A stretch of 38,260 bases of DNA from Bradyrhizobium sp. CCH5-F6 (GCF_001556045.1 NZ_LSIC01000135.1:1-38260); one strand, 5' to 3'; positions 16,465 to 25,392 are shown, numbered from the stretch's first letter. Numbers and translations: made by a program. The notes: a model not told the origin generated them from the letters alone.

Positions 16465-17115
16465 TTAGTCCTTTGCATAAAGCGTTCGCGGCGCCACCCA
16501 TCGGAACATTTTCCGGCCGAACACGCCCGCGAGCCCAACAAACAGCACCGCCGTGCCGAAGTTCCACAACAGGATCATCACGGTCGCATCGATGACGTGG
16601 AATAGCGACAGCGCCGTCGCCGTGATCGCGGCGACGGCCAGGCTGCCCATGAAGGCGACGGCGGTGGGGCGGAGCGGCGCGGCGTAGCGCAGCATCACCA
16701 GCATCGCGAGCGATAAGGGCAGGCTGGTGAGCACGAGCGTGGCGAAGCAACGCGCGGCTTCGCCAAGGCTTATGCCGTCAGGTCCGATCGCAACCCATTG
16801 CGTTAGGCACTGATAGCCGACGTTCGAAAGCCACAGGATCAGCGCGGGGATCGGCAGCAGGAGCCAGAGCCGTGACCGGTCGGGGAGGCTGACCAGGAAG
16901 GCCGCGATGGCGGCGAGTACGCCTGTCAGAGCCGCGGCCGCCATGCCGACGACAAAGGCTGGCTCCTGCAGCCGCTGGACCAGGTCGGGGCGAATCCCCT
17001 GGTTGACGGCCAGCAGCGTCAGGACGACCGCTGCAAGCAGGAGCCAGCATGCCGCCCGCATGACCGGCGGGGCATTTGCCGCTAGGGAAGCAATGAGATC
17101 GGGTGTCTTGATCAC
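16465..17115 (-). CDS. nrsF: NrsF anti-sigma factor (DUF1109)
   Basis: NrsF/OsrA proteins are six-helix inner-membrane anti-sigma factors that hold SigF-type ECF sigma factors until heavy metals or oxidants are sensed. The product has 216 residues from a GTG start that overlaps the sigF stop (GTGA), so the pair is translationally coupled. The N-terminus KTPDLIASLAANAPPV and six hydrophobic segments match DUF1109. Cysteines in RAACWLLL, GYQCLTQWV and ARCFATLV are candidate sensing residues, as conserved cysteines are in known members. The open frame extends further upstream only because sigF is read in another frame. Confidence 0.88.
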   Translation of the reverse strand: MIKTPDLIASLAANAPPVMRAACWLLLAAVVLTLLAVNQGIRPDLVQRLQEPAFVVGMAAAALTGVLAAIAAFLVSLPDRSRLWLLLPIPALILWLSNVGYQCLTQWVAIGPDGISLGEAARCFATLVLTSLPLSLAMLVMLRYAAPLRPTAVAFMGSLAVAAITATALSLFHVIDATVMILLWNFGTAVLFVGLAGVFGRKMFRWVAPRTLYAKD

Positions 17116-17738
17116 GGTTCGCTCCGATCGAGCAGCTTTCTCCGCAGGCTCTTCAGCGCGCGATGGGCGTTCACCTTGAGGGACGTGACGGACATGCCGC
17201 TCAATGCTGCCGCCTCCTTTAATGACAACTCCTTGAGCTTGAGCAACCGGAGCGCATTCTGCTGGGCAGGAGGGAGGTGATCGACCATGCCCTCGAGCGC
17301 TCGCTCGTCCGGTCTCTCTTCGAAGTTCGCTGCAGGCTCGCAAAAGGTTTCATGCTCGGCGGTCAAAGGTATTTCTCTGCTGCGGCCCTGACGGCGCAGC
17401 CGATCAATGAAACGCCGGTTGGCGATTGCGACCAGCCACGGCGCGAAGGGCCGGGCTGGATCGTAGGTCTGCCGGATCGAATGGACGGTCAAAAGAACGT
17501 CCTGAACCGAATCCTCGACATCGCTGGGGTCATGGTGCCGCCGCGCCGCAAGAGAACGCAAATACGGCGTGATTTCCTGCAGCAGCCGGTGATAGGCGGC
17601 TCGATCCCCTTCCTGGGCACGGGCCATCAGGATGGACCAGTCGACATCCCTGGCGACCGAGCCTGTTGGGTGCGGGCCGCTGTCGTCCTTTCCGACGAGC
17701 CTGAGCGACGGTCCAGGGTTGCGAGAGTCGTGCGTCAT
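17112..17738 (-). CDS. sigF: SigF-type ECF sigma factor
   Basis: A 208-residue ECF sigma factor. Region 2 is seen in YHRLLQEITPYLRSLAARR, DVEDSVQDVLLTVHSIRQTY and FAPWLVAIANRRFIDRLRRQ. Region 4 is in HLPPAQQNALRLLKLKELSL and KEAAALSGMSVTSLKVNAHR. With the DUF1109 partner overlapping its stop, it belongs to the SigF/EcfF group known from Caulobacter and Bradyrhizobium, which responds to metals and oxidants. ATG 17738 is preferred; ATG 17771 is possible. It is the fifth gene of the bufA-led cluster, and the start lies 58 nt after the doxX stop. A matching promoter motif lies upstream of bufA, implying autoregulation. Confidence 0.9.
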   Translation of the reverse strand: MTHDSRNPGPSLRLVGKDDSGPHPTGSVARDVDWSILMARAQEGDRAAYHRLLQEITPYLRSLAARRHHDPSDVEDSVQDVLLTVHSIRQTYDPARPFAPWLVAIANRRFIDRLRRQGRSREIPLTAEHETFCEPAANFEERPDERALEGMVDHLPPAQQNALRLLKLKELSLKEAAALSGMSVTSLKVNAHRALKSLRRKLLDRSEP

Positions 17739-17796
17739 GGCCCAGCACTCCGGTGGGCCCGGCGCAGACATGACGCTGACCAACGCCTCGCCGGCA

Positions 17797-18298
17797 TCAG
17801 GTTCCTCCGTGCACCCAGGGTCGAGGCAGCCGCTCAAGCAAATGGTCGAGGGAGAGCGCTCCGGGGCCGAGCGCAATAATGGCCAGCGCCAGGCCCGCCC
17901 AGGGAAGGTGAAAATTCGCCCACCCCTCTGGCACCACGAGCTGGATCACTCCGGTCATGACCAGGAGAGCCAGCGCCGAAAAGCGGGTCGCAAGACCGAT
18001 AACAAGCAGAACGGGCAGCACGATCTCTGCGACCGTCGAGGTAGGCGACTGCAGTCGGGAAGGGCAAGTCGTAAGCCTGGCCAAGAATATGCAGCTTGAA
18101 TTCGTCCTCGAACAGAAACTCGGCAGCCGGTGAAAGCGAGAGAAATCCGTCCCACTTTGTCAATCCGGATTTGAAGAAGGGCACGGCGAGTGCGATCCTC
18201 AGCATCGGCGGAGCCGCCACCTGAGCGGCGCGAGCGAGCCAGTCCGCAAGCTCGCGGACGGCGTTCTCGATCGTTGCGATGGTCGCGTGCGGGATCAT
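17797..18298 (-). pseudogene. DoxX-family membrane protein gene with a frameshift
   Basis: DoxX proteins are small four-helix membrane proteins and are a usual member (BufD/GigD) of bufferin operons. The first half (18298 to about 18045) reads MLRIALAVPFFKSGLTKWDGF and LHILGQAYDLPFPTAVAYL. The second half is in another frame: TVAEIVLPVLLVIGLATRF, LALLVMTGVIQLVVPEGWAN and LALAIIALGPGALSLDHLL. The junction lies at about 18030-18045, where two bases seem lost or one gained. Both halves are well preserved, so the lesion is recent or a sequencing error. The start overlaps the bufC stop (ATGA). Confidence 0.85.
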
Positions 18299-19080
18299 GT
18301 TGGGTTCTCTTGCGCAAGGCTGTAGCTGACGATGGCGCCCGCGCGCATAAGATCGGAGAGGTTTGCCGAGAGATCGAAGCGGGGATTTGCGATCAACGCT
18401 GCCCCCAGTGCGGCGAGCACGGGTCTTCCGCCGCTCAGTGCCCGGATGAATTCCAGGCTGCCCTTGGGGATCAGGCGAACCTCAACGACGGCCGCGGGGC
18501 GAACGATCAGCGCATCCTCGCCGCCGGCGGCCAGATCGACCGGAGCCGGGACGCCGTCGGCAACGTTCATCTGCCAGATCGTCAGCGCCGGAAATTGCGA
18601 GCGGACCACGCGAAGCGAAGGGTGACGCTCAAGCTGGATCGCGGGCAGCTGGTCGGGGGCGACGGCGTTGAACACACTGGGGTCGATCGGCGAAGCCTCG
18701 GGCGCGTGATAAGCCTCCGTCCAGGCGCGCTCGATGCGTGCAACGTCTTCCAGGTAGGGCAGCACGGCAGCCGGCTCGAAGCTCCGGATGAAATCCGGCA
18801 ATCCTGCGCCATAATCCAGCATGATTGGCGAGCGCGGCGGCTGGACCCTGACATACACTCGTGCCATGGCGCGAAAGAACTCGGCGCCGACTATGCGGTG
18901 CACAGCCGGGAATGCGTCTGCCAGCGCCTCGATCAGGCTGACCACGACATTGTTGCGATAGATGGCGAACCGCTTCGGATCCGGTTCACCGTCTGGATCG
19001 ACAAGACCATGGGGCGTCGGAAGCCCTGGATCCAGCAGAGCCGCCGCGAAATCGCGTTGTCTCTCAGCGAGCTGCCGCAC
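18295..19080 (-). CDS. bufC: BufC/DUF2063 protein, partner of the MNIO enzyme
   Basis: A 261-residue DUF2063 protein. These recognise the precursor peptide and help the MNIO enzyme modify its cysteines. The family N-terminus is clear ([59 protein letters not shown]). A central [16 protein letters not shown] follows, and the C-terminal beta-rich domain includes [20 protein letters not shown]. The start lies inside the end of bufB (17-bp overlap) and the stop overlaps doxX, so translation is coupled throughout. Confidence 0.92.
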   Translation of the reverse strand: MRQLAERQRDFAAALLDPGLPTPHGLVDPDGEPDPKRFAIYRNNVVVSLIEALADAFPAVHRIVGAEFFRAMARVYVRVQPPRSPIMLDYGAGLPDFIRSFEPAAVLPYLEDVARIERAWTEAYHAPEASPIDPSVFNAVAPDQLPAIQLERHPSLRVVRSQFPALTIWQMNVADGVPAPVDLAAGGEDALIVRPAAVVEVRLIPKGSLEFIRALSGGRPVLAALGAALIANPRFDLSANLSDLMRAGAIVSYSLAQENPT

Positions 19081-19951
19081 GACGCACGGCCTCCGATTTG
19101 GTTGCGAGCATGATCGCCTCGGCGCGCTCGGCCTCTTGCTGGAGCACGGGCCAAGCCGGCACGTCCGCGTCCCATTCGATCAACGTGGGAAGGGGACCCG
19201 TAAGCCGGACCGTATGGTCATAGAGATCCCACACGATCTCGTCGACAGGGCGATTATGGGTGTCAATCAGGAGTGGCCGGCCCTTGCCGTCGGCGTCTTT
19301 TGTGTGGCCGGCGAGGTGAATTTCCCGAATCTGCGTGAGCGGATACGCGTCGACATAGGCGTACGGATCCCATTGCTGGTTGGTCGAGGCGACGTAGACG
19401 TTGTTGACGTCGAGCAGCAGGCCGCAGCCAGTGCGCCGGACCACCTCGGCGATGAAGTCGATTTCAGAGTAGGTGCTTTCGGCAAAGGCGATATACGTCG
19501 ATGGATTCTCCAGCAGCATCTGCCGTCCAAGGCAGTCCTGCACCTGTTCGACATGTTCGACGACGCGCGCGAGCGTCTCGGCGGTGTACGGCACAGGCAG
19601 CAAATCGTTGAAAAACCCGACATCATGGGATGACCAGGCCAGATGCTCTGAGAACAGGCCTGGTTCGTAACGTTCGATGAGTTGCTTGAGGCGTTGAAGG
19701 TGGTCCTTATCAAGCGGTCGATCGGCACCGATCGACAATCCGACACCGTGGAGCGAGAGCGGATAGTGTTCCCGAATAGCAGACAAATAGCGGTGCGGCG
19801 GGCCGCCCGCCCCCATGTAATTTTCTGCATGAACCTCGAAGAAGCCGATGTCCGGCCAGGTCTCGACGATCGTGCGGCAGTGCTCGGCCTTGAGTCCCAC
19901 GCCTCCGCGCGGCGGAATGCGGTCCTTTGCGGGAGAAGATGAAAGCAGCAC
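19064..19951 (-). CDS. bufB: BufB/DUF692 multinuclear non-haem iron oxidative enzyme (MNIO)
   Basis: A 295-residue DUF692 TIM-barrel enzyme. In bufferin systems MNIO enzymes oxidise cysteines of the BufA peptide to sulfur heterocycles that chelate copper. Likely metal ligands are spread through the conserved strands: [52 protein letters not shown] and [10 protein letters not shown]. The start is a GTG at 19951 with a GGAGGT site 4 nt upstream. No suitable ATG exists, and the longer frame upstream is the reverse of bufA. It overlaps bufC and lies 65 nt after bufA. Confidence 0.92.
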   Translation of the reverse strand: MLLSSSPAKDRIPPRGGVGLKAEHCRTIVETWPDIGFFEVHAENYMGAGGPPHRYLSAIREHYPLSLHGVGLSIGADRPLDKDHLQRLKQLIERYEPGLFSEHLAWSSHDVGFFNDLLPVPYTAETLARVVEHVEQVQDCLGRQMLLENPSTYIAFAESTYSEIDFIAEVVRRTGCGLLLDVNNVYVASTNQQWDPYAYVDAYPLTQIREIHLAGHTKDADGKGRPLLIDTHNRPVDEIVWDLYDHTVRLTGPLPTLIEWDADVPAWPVLQQEAERAEAIMLATKSEAVRRAAAR

Positions 19952-20016
19952 GGTAACCTCCGGACAAAGGGAGATGCGGGCAGGCGGCTGTGCAGCCTTC
20001 CCGATTTGACCTGCGA

Positions 20017-20343
20017 TCAAGCCTTCGGCGTCAGGCTCCCTGGGCCCTTTGGCGTCTGCATGGTCGTGCACGTGCCCTTGGCTACGAGCTTGAACGCGTT
20101 GCCCTGATAATCCACCGTGCCGGTCGCGGCGCAGGTGGTGCCCGCCCCTGCTGCACAGTCGTTCTGAGCTTTGAGCGCGACGCCGTAGCACTTCTCCATC
20201 TTGCCGGCCTTAATTGACGCATCGGCATCCTTCATCATCTTTTCCATTTTTGGATCGGCCGCGGGCGCGGGCGTTGCCGCGAGCGATCCTACGGCTGCGG
20301 CAAAGGCTCCGGCGACGAGTGCGGATAGGGTGCGATTGGACAT
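20017..20343 (-). CDS. bufA: BufA-type bufferin precursor (DUF2282)
   Basis: The precursor peptide of the bufferin system (DUF2282): a 108-residue exported protein with a signal peptide ending near TPAPAADP. Four conserved cysteines (Cys52, 63, 71 and 92) sit in [18 protein letters not shown] and KLVAKGTC. In characterised bufferins the central pair is converted to thiooxazoles by BufB and the product sequesters copper in the periplasm. The ATG at 20343 is 7 nt from GGAGG; the ATG at 20349 is too close. It leads the operon bufA-bufB-bufC-doxX-sigF-nrsF and has a SigF-like promoter about 85 nt upstream. Confidence 0.92.
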   Translation of the reverse strand: MSNRTLSALVAGAFAAAVGSLAATPAPAADPKMEKMMKDADASIKAGKMEKCYGVALKAQNDCAAGAGTTCAATGTVDYQGNAFKLVAKGTCTTMQTPKGPGSLTPKA

Positions 20344-20427
20344 ATCCATTCCTCCGAATGCGAGTTGGTGTGCGACCGCGCGCAGTCGCTATTGCGGCGC
20401 GCCAAGCTGGCCCGCCTATTCCTAAAA

Positions 20428-20452
20428 TTCGTCAACGGACAAGAAAGGTTAC
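20428..20452 (-). promoter_or_regulatory. Putative SigF promoter of the buf operon (15-bp spacer)
   Basis: On the minus strand GTAACC (20452-20447) is followed after 15 bp by CGAA (20431-20428), about 85 nt upstream of the bufA start. As I recall, Caulobacter SigF recognises GTAACC-N16-CGAA. The spacer here is one base short of the other three copies in this window. Downstream of it a possible stem (GCGAC...GTCGC) lies in the leader. Autoregulation by the SigF encoded in the same operon is inferred. Confidence 0.6.
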
Positions 20453-20573
20453 GTCGGCCGGGAAACACATCGTCGAGAATGGATCGCAATCTCGAGGCCG
20501 GGATTGGAACCCGTTGGGTATGGGTAAGGTATACAGACGTTCTTCCGGACGACTCGAACGAATTCCTTCGGCG

Positions 20574-22892
20574 TTACGTGGCGCAGCAAGACAATTTGGA
20601 AACTTCCTTGGTGAACGACAGCGCTGCCAGTTTGAGACCTTCGACGGTCGTCAGGTAAGGAAAGATGGTGTCAACGAGATCTGCGACGGTGAGACCCTGG
20701 CGGATTGCCAGCGTAGCGGTCTGAATGCTGTCGGCGCCCTCCGGCGCCAGGATATGTGCGCCTATTAGTCGGTCGGTCCTTGCATCCGATACCAACTTGA
20801 ATAGCCCGCGGGTGTCGCGGGCGGCCAGTGCGCGCGGCACCTGGTCAAGACCGATCGTGGCAACGCGCACATCGTACCCTGCATCACGCGCCGCTTTTTC
20901 GGTGAGACCAACGCTTGCCACCTGCGGGTCGGTGAACACGATGGCCGGCATCGCGCGACTGTCGTAGCTCAGGCGATCGCCTCTTAGAGCATTGATTGCA
21001 GCAAGCCTGGCGCCATAGGCGGCCATGTAGACGAACTGGTCGCGACCAGTCACGTCACCGGCGGCGTAGACGCCGGCCCGGGTCGTGCGCATGTGCTCAT
21101 CAACGGCGATTCCTCCCTTTGGGGCGGTAGCGATCCCGCACTCAGGCAACCCGAGCCCTTCGATATTGGGGGTGCGACCGGTCGCAATCAGCACCTGGTC
21201 GGCTTCAATTGTCATGTCTCGCCCGTCGCGCGTGGCCTTGAGAGAAATGCCTTCTCCGATGTTCCGGATCTCGCGGTAACCGACGCCGGCGATCACGCTA
21301 ATTCCCTCAACCTCGAAATAGCGCGAGAGCGCAGCGCCTATCTCGGGCTCTGCTTCCGGGAGCAGGTGGGATCGGCACACCAGTGTCACTTTCACGCCGG
21401 CACGCGCGAACATCTGGGCGAGCTCGGCCCCGACATAACCGCCGCCGACCACGAGCAGCGAGCGCGGCAAGCTTTCGAGATCGAGTGCCGTCGTACTGGT
21501 CAGGTATGGCACGGCCTCAAGGCCGGAGATTGCGGGGATCGCCGGACGCGCGCCGGTTGCAATGATGATCTTGCTGGCAGGAAGATGCATTCCGTCGACC
21601 TCCACCCCATCCTCCACGAGGCGTGCCCGACCCTGGCGAAAGTCGATGTTGGGGTAAGCCGGAAGCAGGTCCACGTATTTGGCCTGACGCAATTCGGCGA
21701 CGAGCGTGTCCTTCTGGTGAACCGTTGCCCGCCAATCGATCACGGCGGCTTGTGCACTGATCCCGGCAAAGCGGGCGGCCGCGCGTGTATTGTGTAGCTG
21801 CTCCGCCGCACGGATCAGTGTCTTCGACGGGACGCAGCCCACATTGACACAGGTGCCGCCGATCGTTCCGCTACCGACAAGAGCAACGCGTGCGCCCTGT
21901 TCGGCGGCGGTGATCGCGGCTGAAAATCCGGCCGAACCGGCGCCGACCGCGACGAGATCATAGCCGCCGTCGATGCGCCCCAGGGGGCGGTCATAGCGAT
22001 GCGTTTCGGGAGCGGCTTTCGAGAACGGTGGGATCGAATGCGGCTTGTCGCGCGATACGCTTTCGCGGTCGGCGCTGGATTCAGCATCGAGATTGGCGAG
22101 AATCGGATCAAACAGTGCTCGCGCCATCTGTAACGCTTCGTCCATCCGAAGCTGAATTCCGGGCTCGTCGGCGCAGCGCTCACGCCGCCACTTCGCGAGG
22201 TGGTCCACGGAACAGAAGAACGAGGTGTCGCGGCACAGAGACTCCGCCGCACATGCGCCGTGATACCGGACGCTTTGCCACACGACGGCTATCTCTGGGT
22301 CGACACGGGCGAGCTCCCGTCCGAGACCGCGCGTCGTGATCCGGATCGGCGCACTGCAATAACTGCAGCTTGAAGCGACGGTGACATCGCGCCTCGTCAT
22401 CGCGCCAACGCCGAGCGCGTCAATCGCACACATCGCGTTAATGGTGCCACTGCTTAGGGTGACATGATGGCCGGTGTTCCGGTCAGTGAATGGGTACGCG
22501 CCGACGATTTTCCCGTTCTCGAGCACAACCAGATCGCGCTCACGAAGCTGTTCAAGCAGCCGGCGGACGGTTGACTCGCTTAGCGCCGCGCGCTCCGCGA
22601 GCTCGCACACCATGGGAGCCCGGCGCTGCTCCATGTAGAACTGGATCAGTATCACGCGGATACGGTCGATCAGGCGATCGCTCTCGCTCCAATCATCAAG
22701 CGCGTTCTTCGATCCCGCCATGACTTGAAGAACATCCTTGATGGCCAGCAGCGCATCTCTGGCTGCCTGCGACGTAACCAGCGACCAATCGGGAAATGTC
22801 ACGCCGGGTCGCAGTGAGAACTGCGGCAGTGTGGCAGGACCGGAAAGCGTTTCTTGATCCCGAACCGAAGCAGATTTGCAGCATTCGCTCAT
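20574..22892 (-). CDS. MerB-MerA fusion: organomercurial lyase plus mercuric reductase
   Basis: A 772-residue fusion. Residues 60-265 are MerB, which splits the carbon-mercury bond. Its catalytic triad is visible as MCAID (Cys155, Asp158) and SLC (Cys220), preceded by a winged-helix part (ELAERAALSESTVRRLLEQL). Residues 310-772 are MerA, the NADPH flavoenzyme that reduces Hg(II) to Hg(0). It shows FAD binding (VAVGAGSAGFSAA), the redox site GTCVNVGCVPSK (Cys348, Cys353), NADPH binding (VVGGGYVGAELAQMF), YAAGDVTGRDQFVYMAAYG, and the C-terminal vicinal pair LSCCAT (Cys769-770). The usual N-terminal HMA domain of MerA is replaced by MerB. All in one intact frame, downstream of merT and merP. Direct transfer of Hg(II) from lyase to reductase is inferred. 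Confidence 0.93.
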   Translation of the reverse strand: MSECCKSASVRDQETLSGPATLPQFSLRPGVTFPDWSLVTSQAARDALLAIKDVLQVMAGSKNALDDWSESDRLIDRIRVILIQFYMEQRRAPMVCELAERAALSESTVRRLLEQLRERDLVVLENGKIVGAYPFTDRNTGHHVTLSSGTINAMCAIDALGVGAMTRRDVTVASSCSYCSAPIRITTRGLGRELARVDPEIAVVWQSVRYHGACAAESLCRDTSFFCSVDHLAKWRRERCADEPGIQLRMDEALQMARALFDPILANLDAESSADRESVSRDKPHSIPPFSKAAPETHRYDRPLGRIDGGYDLVAVGAGSAGFSAAITAAEQGARVALVGSGTIGGTCVNVGCVPSKTLIRAAEQLHNTRAAARFAGISAQAAVIDWRATVHQKDTLVAELRQAKYVDLLPAYPNIDFRQGRARLVEDGVEVDGMHLPASKIIIATGARPAIPAISGLEAVPYLTSTTALDLESLPRSLLVVGGGYVGAELAQMFARAGVKVTLVCRSHLLPEAEPEIGAALSRYFEVEGISVIAGVGYREIRNIGEGISLKATRDGRDMTIEADQVLIATGRTPNIEGLGLPECGIATAPKGGIAVDEHMRTTRAGVYAAGDVTGRDQFVYMAAYGARLAAINALRGDRLSYDSRAMPAIVFTDPQVASVGLTEKAARDAGYDVRVATIGLDQVPRALAARDTRGLFKLVSDARTDRLIGAHILAPEGADSIQTATLAIRQGLTVADLVDTIFPYLTTVEGLKLAALSFTKEVSKLSCCAT

Positions 22893-22929
22893 GAGTTCGC
22901 CCCATCCTCCGAAATCCGCCCAAGGCAGC

Positions 22930-23220
22930 TCAGCTGCCTTGCTTTAGATGCGCCGGATACCCCGCATTCGAGCTTGCGGCCGCGATCGCTTCCGGAGTTG
23001 TCTGCACATCGTCGAAAGTCACGGTTGCGGTTTTGGCTTCGAACGACACCGTGACATTGGCGACGCCGCGAACCGCGGCCATCGATTTCTTCACGATGTA
23101 GGGGCAAGAGGCGCAGGCCATATTGTCAACGGCGAACGTGACCGTTCGCTCGCCGGCAACGGCGGCCGTGGCCGACATGACCAAGGCGATCAACGCAATA
23201 ACGGATGAGCTTCTCTTCAT
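22930..23220 (-). CDS. merP: MerP periplasmic mercury-binding protein
   Basis: A 96-residue periplasmic HMA-fold protein. A signal peptide (VIALIALVMSATAAVAG) is followed by the metal motif MACASC (Cys36, Cys39) and the typical core VRGVANVTVSFEAKTATVTF. MerP captures Hg(II) in the periplasm and passes it to MerT. Spacing of 21 nt to merT and 37 nt to the fused reductase gene indicates one operon under the mer promoter near 23715. Confidence 0.93.
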   Translation of the reverse strand: MKRSSSVIALIALVMSATAAVAGERTVTFAVDNMACASCPYIVKKSMAAVRGVANVTVSFEAKTATVTFDDVQTTPEAIAAASSNAGYPAHLKQGS

Positions 23221-23241
23221 GGGAAAGCTCCTTTCCTTCTA

Positions 23242-23658
23242 TCAGGTGCCGAGCAATAATGGGGCGACATAGTCGAAGCCAAAGGCGGCCAAGACGATGA
23301 GCGTCGCCATCCAGAGCGACAAACGGACGATGCGGGTGGATACCGGGCGCGTGCAGGCCGTGCCGTCCGCGCAGGCCTGGCCGGATTTCCAGTAAACCAC
23401 GTAGAAGCCGTACCCGAGCATGCCGGCTGTTGCTGCGATGAACAGTGGCTTATAGGGAGCAAGCACCGTCAGCCTGCTGATCCAGGCGCCGCCAATGCCC
23501 AGGCTGAACAGGACGAGCGGCACGATGCAGCAGGAGGAGGCGGCCAACGCGCCGATTATCCCGCCGAATGCTACAAGACGCTGCCGTCCCAATTCGTGCT
23601 CCACTCTGCCAGATGCAGTCGGCACAGCCTCTTTTGTTCCAGCTCGTGAAGGAACCAT
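23242..23658 (-). CDS. merT: MerT inner-membrane mercury transporter
   Basis: A 138-residue three-helix membrane protein that moves Hg(II) into the cytoplasm. The first helix has the Cys pair of ALAASSCCIVPLVLF (Cys43-44). The loop after helix two carries the second pair in GQACADGTAC (Cys96, Cys102). The N-terminus is about 20 residues longer than in classical MerT. ATG 23658 has AGAGG 5 nt upstream, so I prefer it to the TTG at 23679. It is the first gene of the mer operon. Confidence 0.93.
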   Translation of the reverse strand: MVPSRAGTKEAVPTASGRVEHELGRQRLVAFGGIIGALAASSCCIVPLVLFSLGIGGAWISRLTVLAPYKPLFIAATAGMLGYGFYVVYWKSGQACADGTACTRPVSTRIVRLSLWMATLIVLAAFGFDYVAPLLLGT

Positions 23659-23704
23659 TTCTACCTCTTTGCTTGGCAAAGCTTCGGGAACGGCGTAAGC
23701 ATCC

Positions 23705-23728
23705 GCCCTGTAGCGACTACAGGGTCAA
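23705..23728 (-). promoter_or_regulatory. MerR operator and mer promoter
   Basis: Between divergent merT and merR lies a perfect dyad, CCCTGTAG-CGA-CTACAGGG (23706-23724). On the minus strand a TTGACC -35 element overlaps its edge (23728-23723), and the dyad fills the 19-bp spacer, the layout MerR needs to untwist the promoter. The -10 region (GATGCT) is weak by eye. It should drive merT-merP-merBA and repress merR. Confidence 0.85.
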
Positions 23729-23768
23729 CGGGCTTGGTCCAATGCGCGATCACACCAGGGTGAAGAGT

Positions 23769-24170
23769 ATGCAGCGGGCGGAACTCGCTCAAAGAACCGG
23801 CTGCAACCTTGAGACGGTTCGCTATTACGAGAAGGTGGGCCTTCTGCCGGCGCCGCCGCGTACGCCCGCCGGGTATCGGAGCTACGACGCGACGCACGAA
23901 CGTCGCGTGCGGTTCATTTTGCGGGCGCGCGAACTAGGGTTCGCCCTCGATGAAATCCGTGAGCTGTTGCATCTTGCCGACGAGCGCGACCAGCCCTGCG
24001 CCGATGTCCGCGCTGTCGCCGCGGCACATCTTAATGACGTGCGGGCCAAGCTCGCCGACCTGAGGCGGATGGAGCGGGTGTTGAAAGACGTTATTGCGCA
24101 ATGCGGCAATGGTACCCAACCGGAATGCCCCCTGATGGAGACGTTATTCCGGGAACGGGCGAGCCGTTGA
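23769..24170 (+). CDS. merR: MerR mercury-responsive regulator
   Basis: A 133-residue MerR protein with helix-turn-helix (LAQRTGCNLETVRYYEKVGL), wing (RTPAGYRSYD), dimerisation helix and the three mercury-binding cysteines: Cys77 (QPCADV), Cys112 (IAQCGNG) and Cys120 (PECPLM). It activates the mer operon when Hg(II) binds and represses it otherwise. ATG 23769 gives the usual N-terminus; ATG 23742 would add nine residues. It is divergent from merT with the operator in between. Confidence 0.92.
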   Translation: MQRAELAQRTGCNLETVRYYEKVGLLPAPPRTPAGYRSYDATHERRVRFILRARELGFALDEIRELLHLADERDQPCADVRAVAAAHLNDVRAKLADLRRMERVLKDVIAQCGNGTQPECPLMETLFRERASR

Positions 24171-24261
24171 TTTCAACAGGCAACGATCACCTCGGCCAGC
24201 TGAGCAACCGACCGGTCACACCTGACCTGACCTTTCACGACGGAAGAGGTCAGGGCACCCG

Positions 24262-24287
24262 GTAACCTCCTCAGGGGATCGAGCGAA
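24262..24287 (+). promoter_or_regulatory. SigF-like promoter GTAACC-N16-CGAA upstream of DUF3179
   Basis: GTAACC at 24262-24267 and CGAA at 24284-24287 are separated by exactly 16 bp. The start codon of the DUF3179 gene is 39 nt after CGAA. The match to the recalled SigF consensus is exact. The three plus-strand GTAACC sites that have CGAA at this spacing all lie between genes, which argues against chance. Confidence 0.75.
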
Positions 24288-24325
24288 CATTTTGGTGACG
24301 AGGTTGCGGCGCGCTCGGCTAAACC

Positions 24326-25392
24326 ATGAGAGTCCTTGGCGGCGTGTCATCAGGTTTCCATACTTACGCCGTGCTGGCGGTGGCGACGCTTGCGGCCTCG
24401 TTTGCTACAGCGAACAGATCCATGGCCGAGCCAGCAAGCTGGCGGGCTGAGTGGCCTCGCACTGATTTTTCGCGACACACTGTTCCTCTGCAAGAGATCA
24501 AGTCGGGCGGGCCACCGAAGGACGGTATTCCGCCGATCGATGCCCCCCGTTTCGAGCGGCTTAGCAATGGTGCCGCATCCGGGTGGGCCGCGCGCATTGT
24601 GGACACCGAGCCGGTGATTTCGCTTGCTATCCGCGACGATGCGCGAGCCTATCCGCTGAGCGTTCTGATCTGGCACGAAATCGTGAACGATCTCATCGGC
24701 GGCACGCCGGTCGCCGTGACCTATTGCCCGCTCTGCAACGCCTCGCTCGTTTTTGACCGCGCGCTGGAGAATCGCGTCCTCGATTTCGGCACAACAGGAA
24801 AACTCCGAAACTCGGATCTTGTGATGTACGACCGTCAGACCGAGAGCTGGTGGCAACAATTCGCGGGCGATGCAATTGTGGGCGTCTTGAGCGGAAAACA
24901 CCTTCGTTTGATTGCGTCGCGTGTAGAAGCCTTCAGTCGTTTTCGCCAGCGTTTCCCCAATGGGCAAGTGCTGATCCCAAACGATCCCCGCGCGCGCAAC
25001 TACGGCAGGAATCCCTATGTTGGATACGACGCAAACGGCCAAAAGCCGTTCCTCTATGACGGCTCGTTGCCCGACGCATCGATCCGATGGAACGCGTCAT
25101 CGCCGTCGAAACCAGGCCGGGGCATCGCGAGGCCTGGTCGCTTTCGCTGCTGAGAGAGCGCGGCACGATCGAAGCCGGCGATATCGTTCTGAAGTGGGAG
25201 GCCGGACAAACCTCTGCCCTAGACAAGGAGACCGTCGCGGGTGGCCGCGACGTCGGCAACGTAATCGTGCAGCGGCACGAGGGTGGCCGCTTCTCCGACA
25301 TTCCCTACGACGTCACGTTTGCGTTTGCATTCTACGCCTTCAGGCCTGACAGCCCAATTCACAAGCGGACAATGGCTGGCCCAGGCAATTGA
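24326..25392 (+). pseudogene. DUF3179 exported protein gene with a frameshift
   Basis: DUF3179 proteins are exported enzymes or binding proteins of unknown activity. The first part has an export signal (VLAVATLAASFATA) and the family motifs: GIPPIDAPRFERL, YPLSVLIWHEIVNDLIGG, VAVTYCPLCNASLVFDR, LVMYDRQTESWWQQFAG and FPNGQVLIPND. Near 25075 one base is missing; adding a G gives YDGSLPDGIDPMERVIAVET and continues into the second frame to a stop at 25390-25392. Both halves are otherwise intact, so the lesion is recent or a sequencing error. A SigF-type promoter lies just upstream, so the gene is predicted to respond to the same stress as the buf operon. Confidence 0.85.

Noticed and set aside
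20490..20515. Sequence resembling a tRNA T-arm (GGGATTGGAACCCG)
   Set aside because: No acceptor stem, anticodon arm or CCA-compatible end can be found around it.
21093..21797. Plus-strand frame opposite merBA
   Set aside because: Antisense shadow of the MerA domain with no domain of its own.
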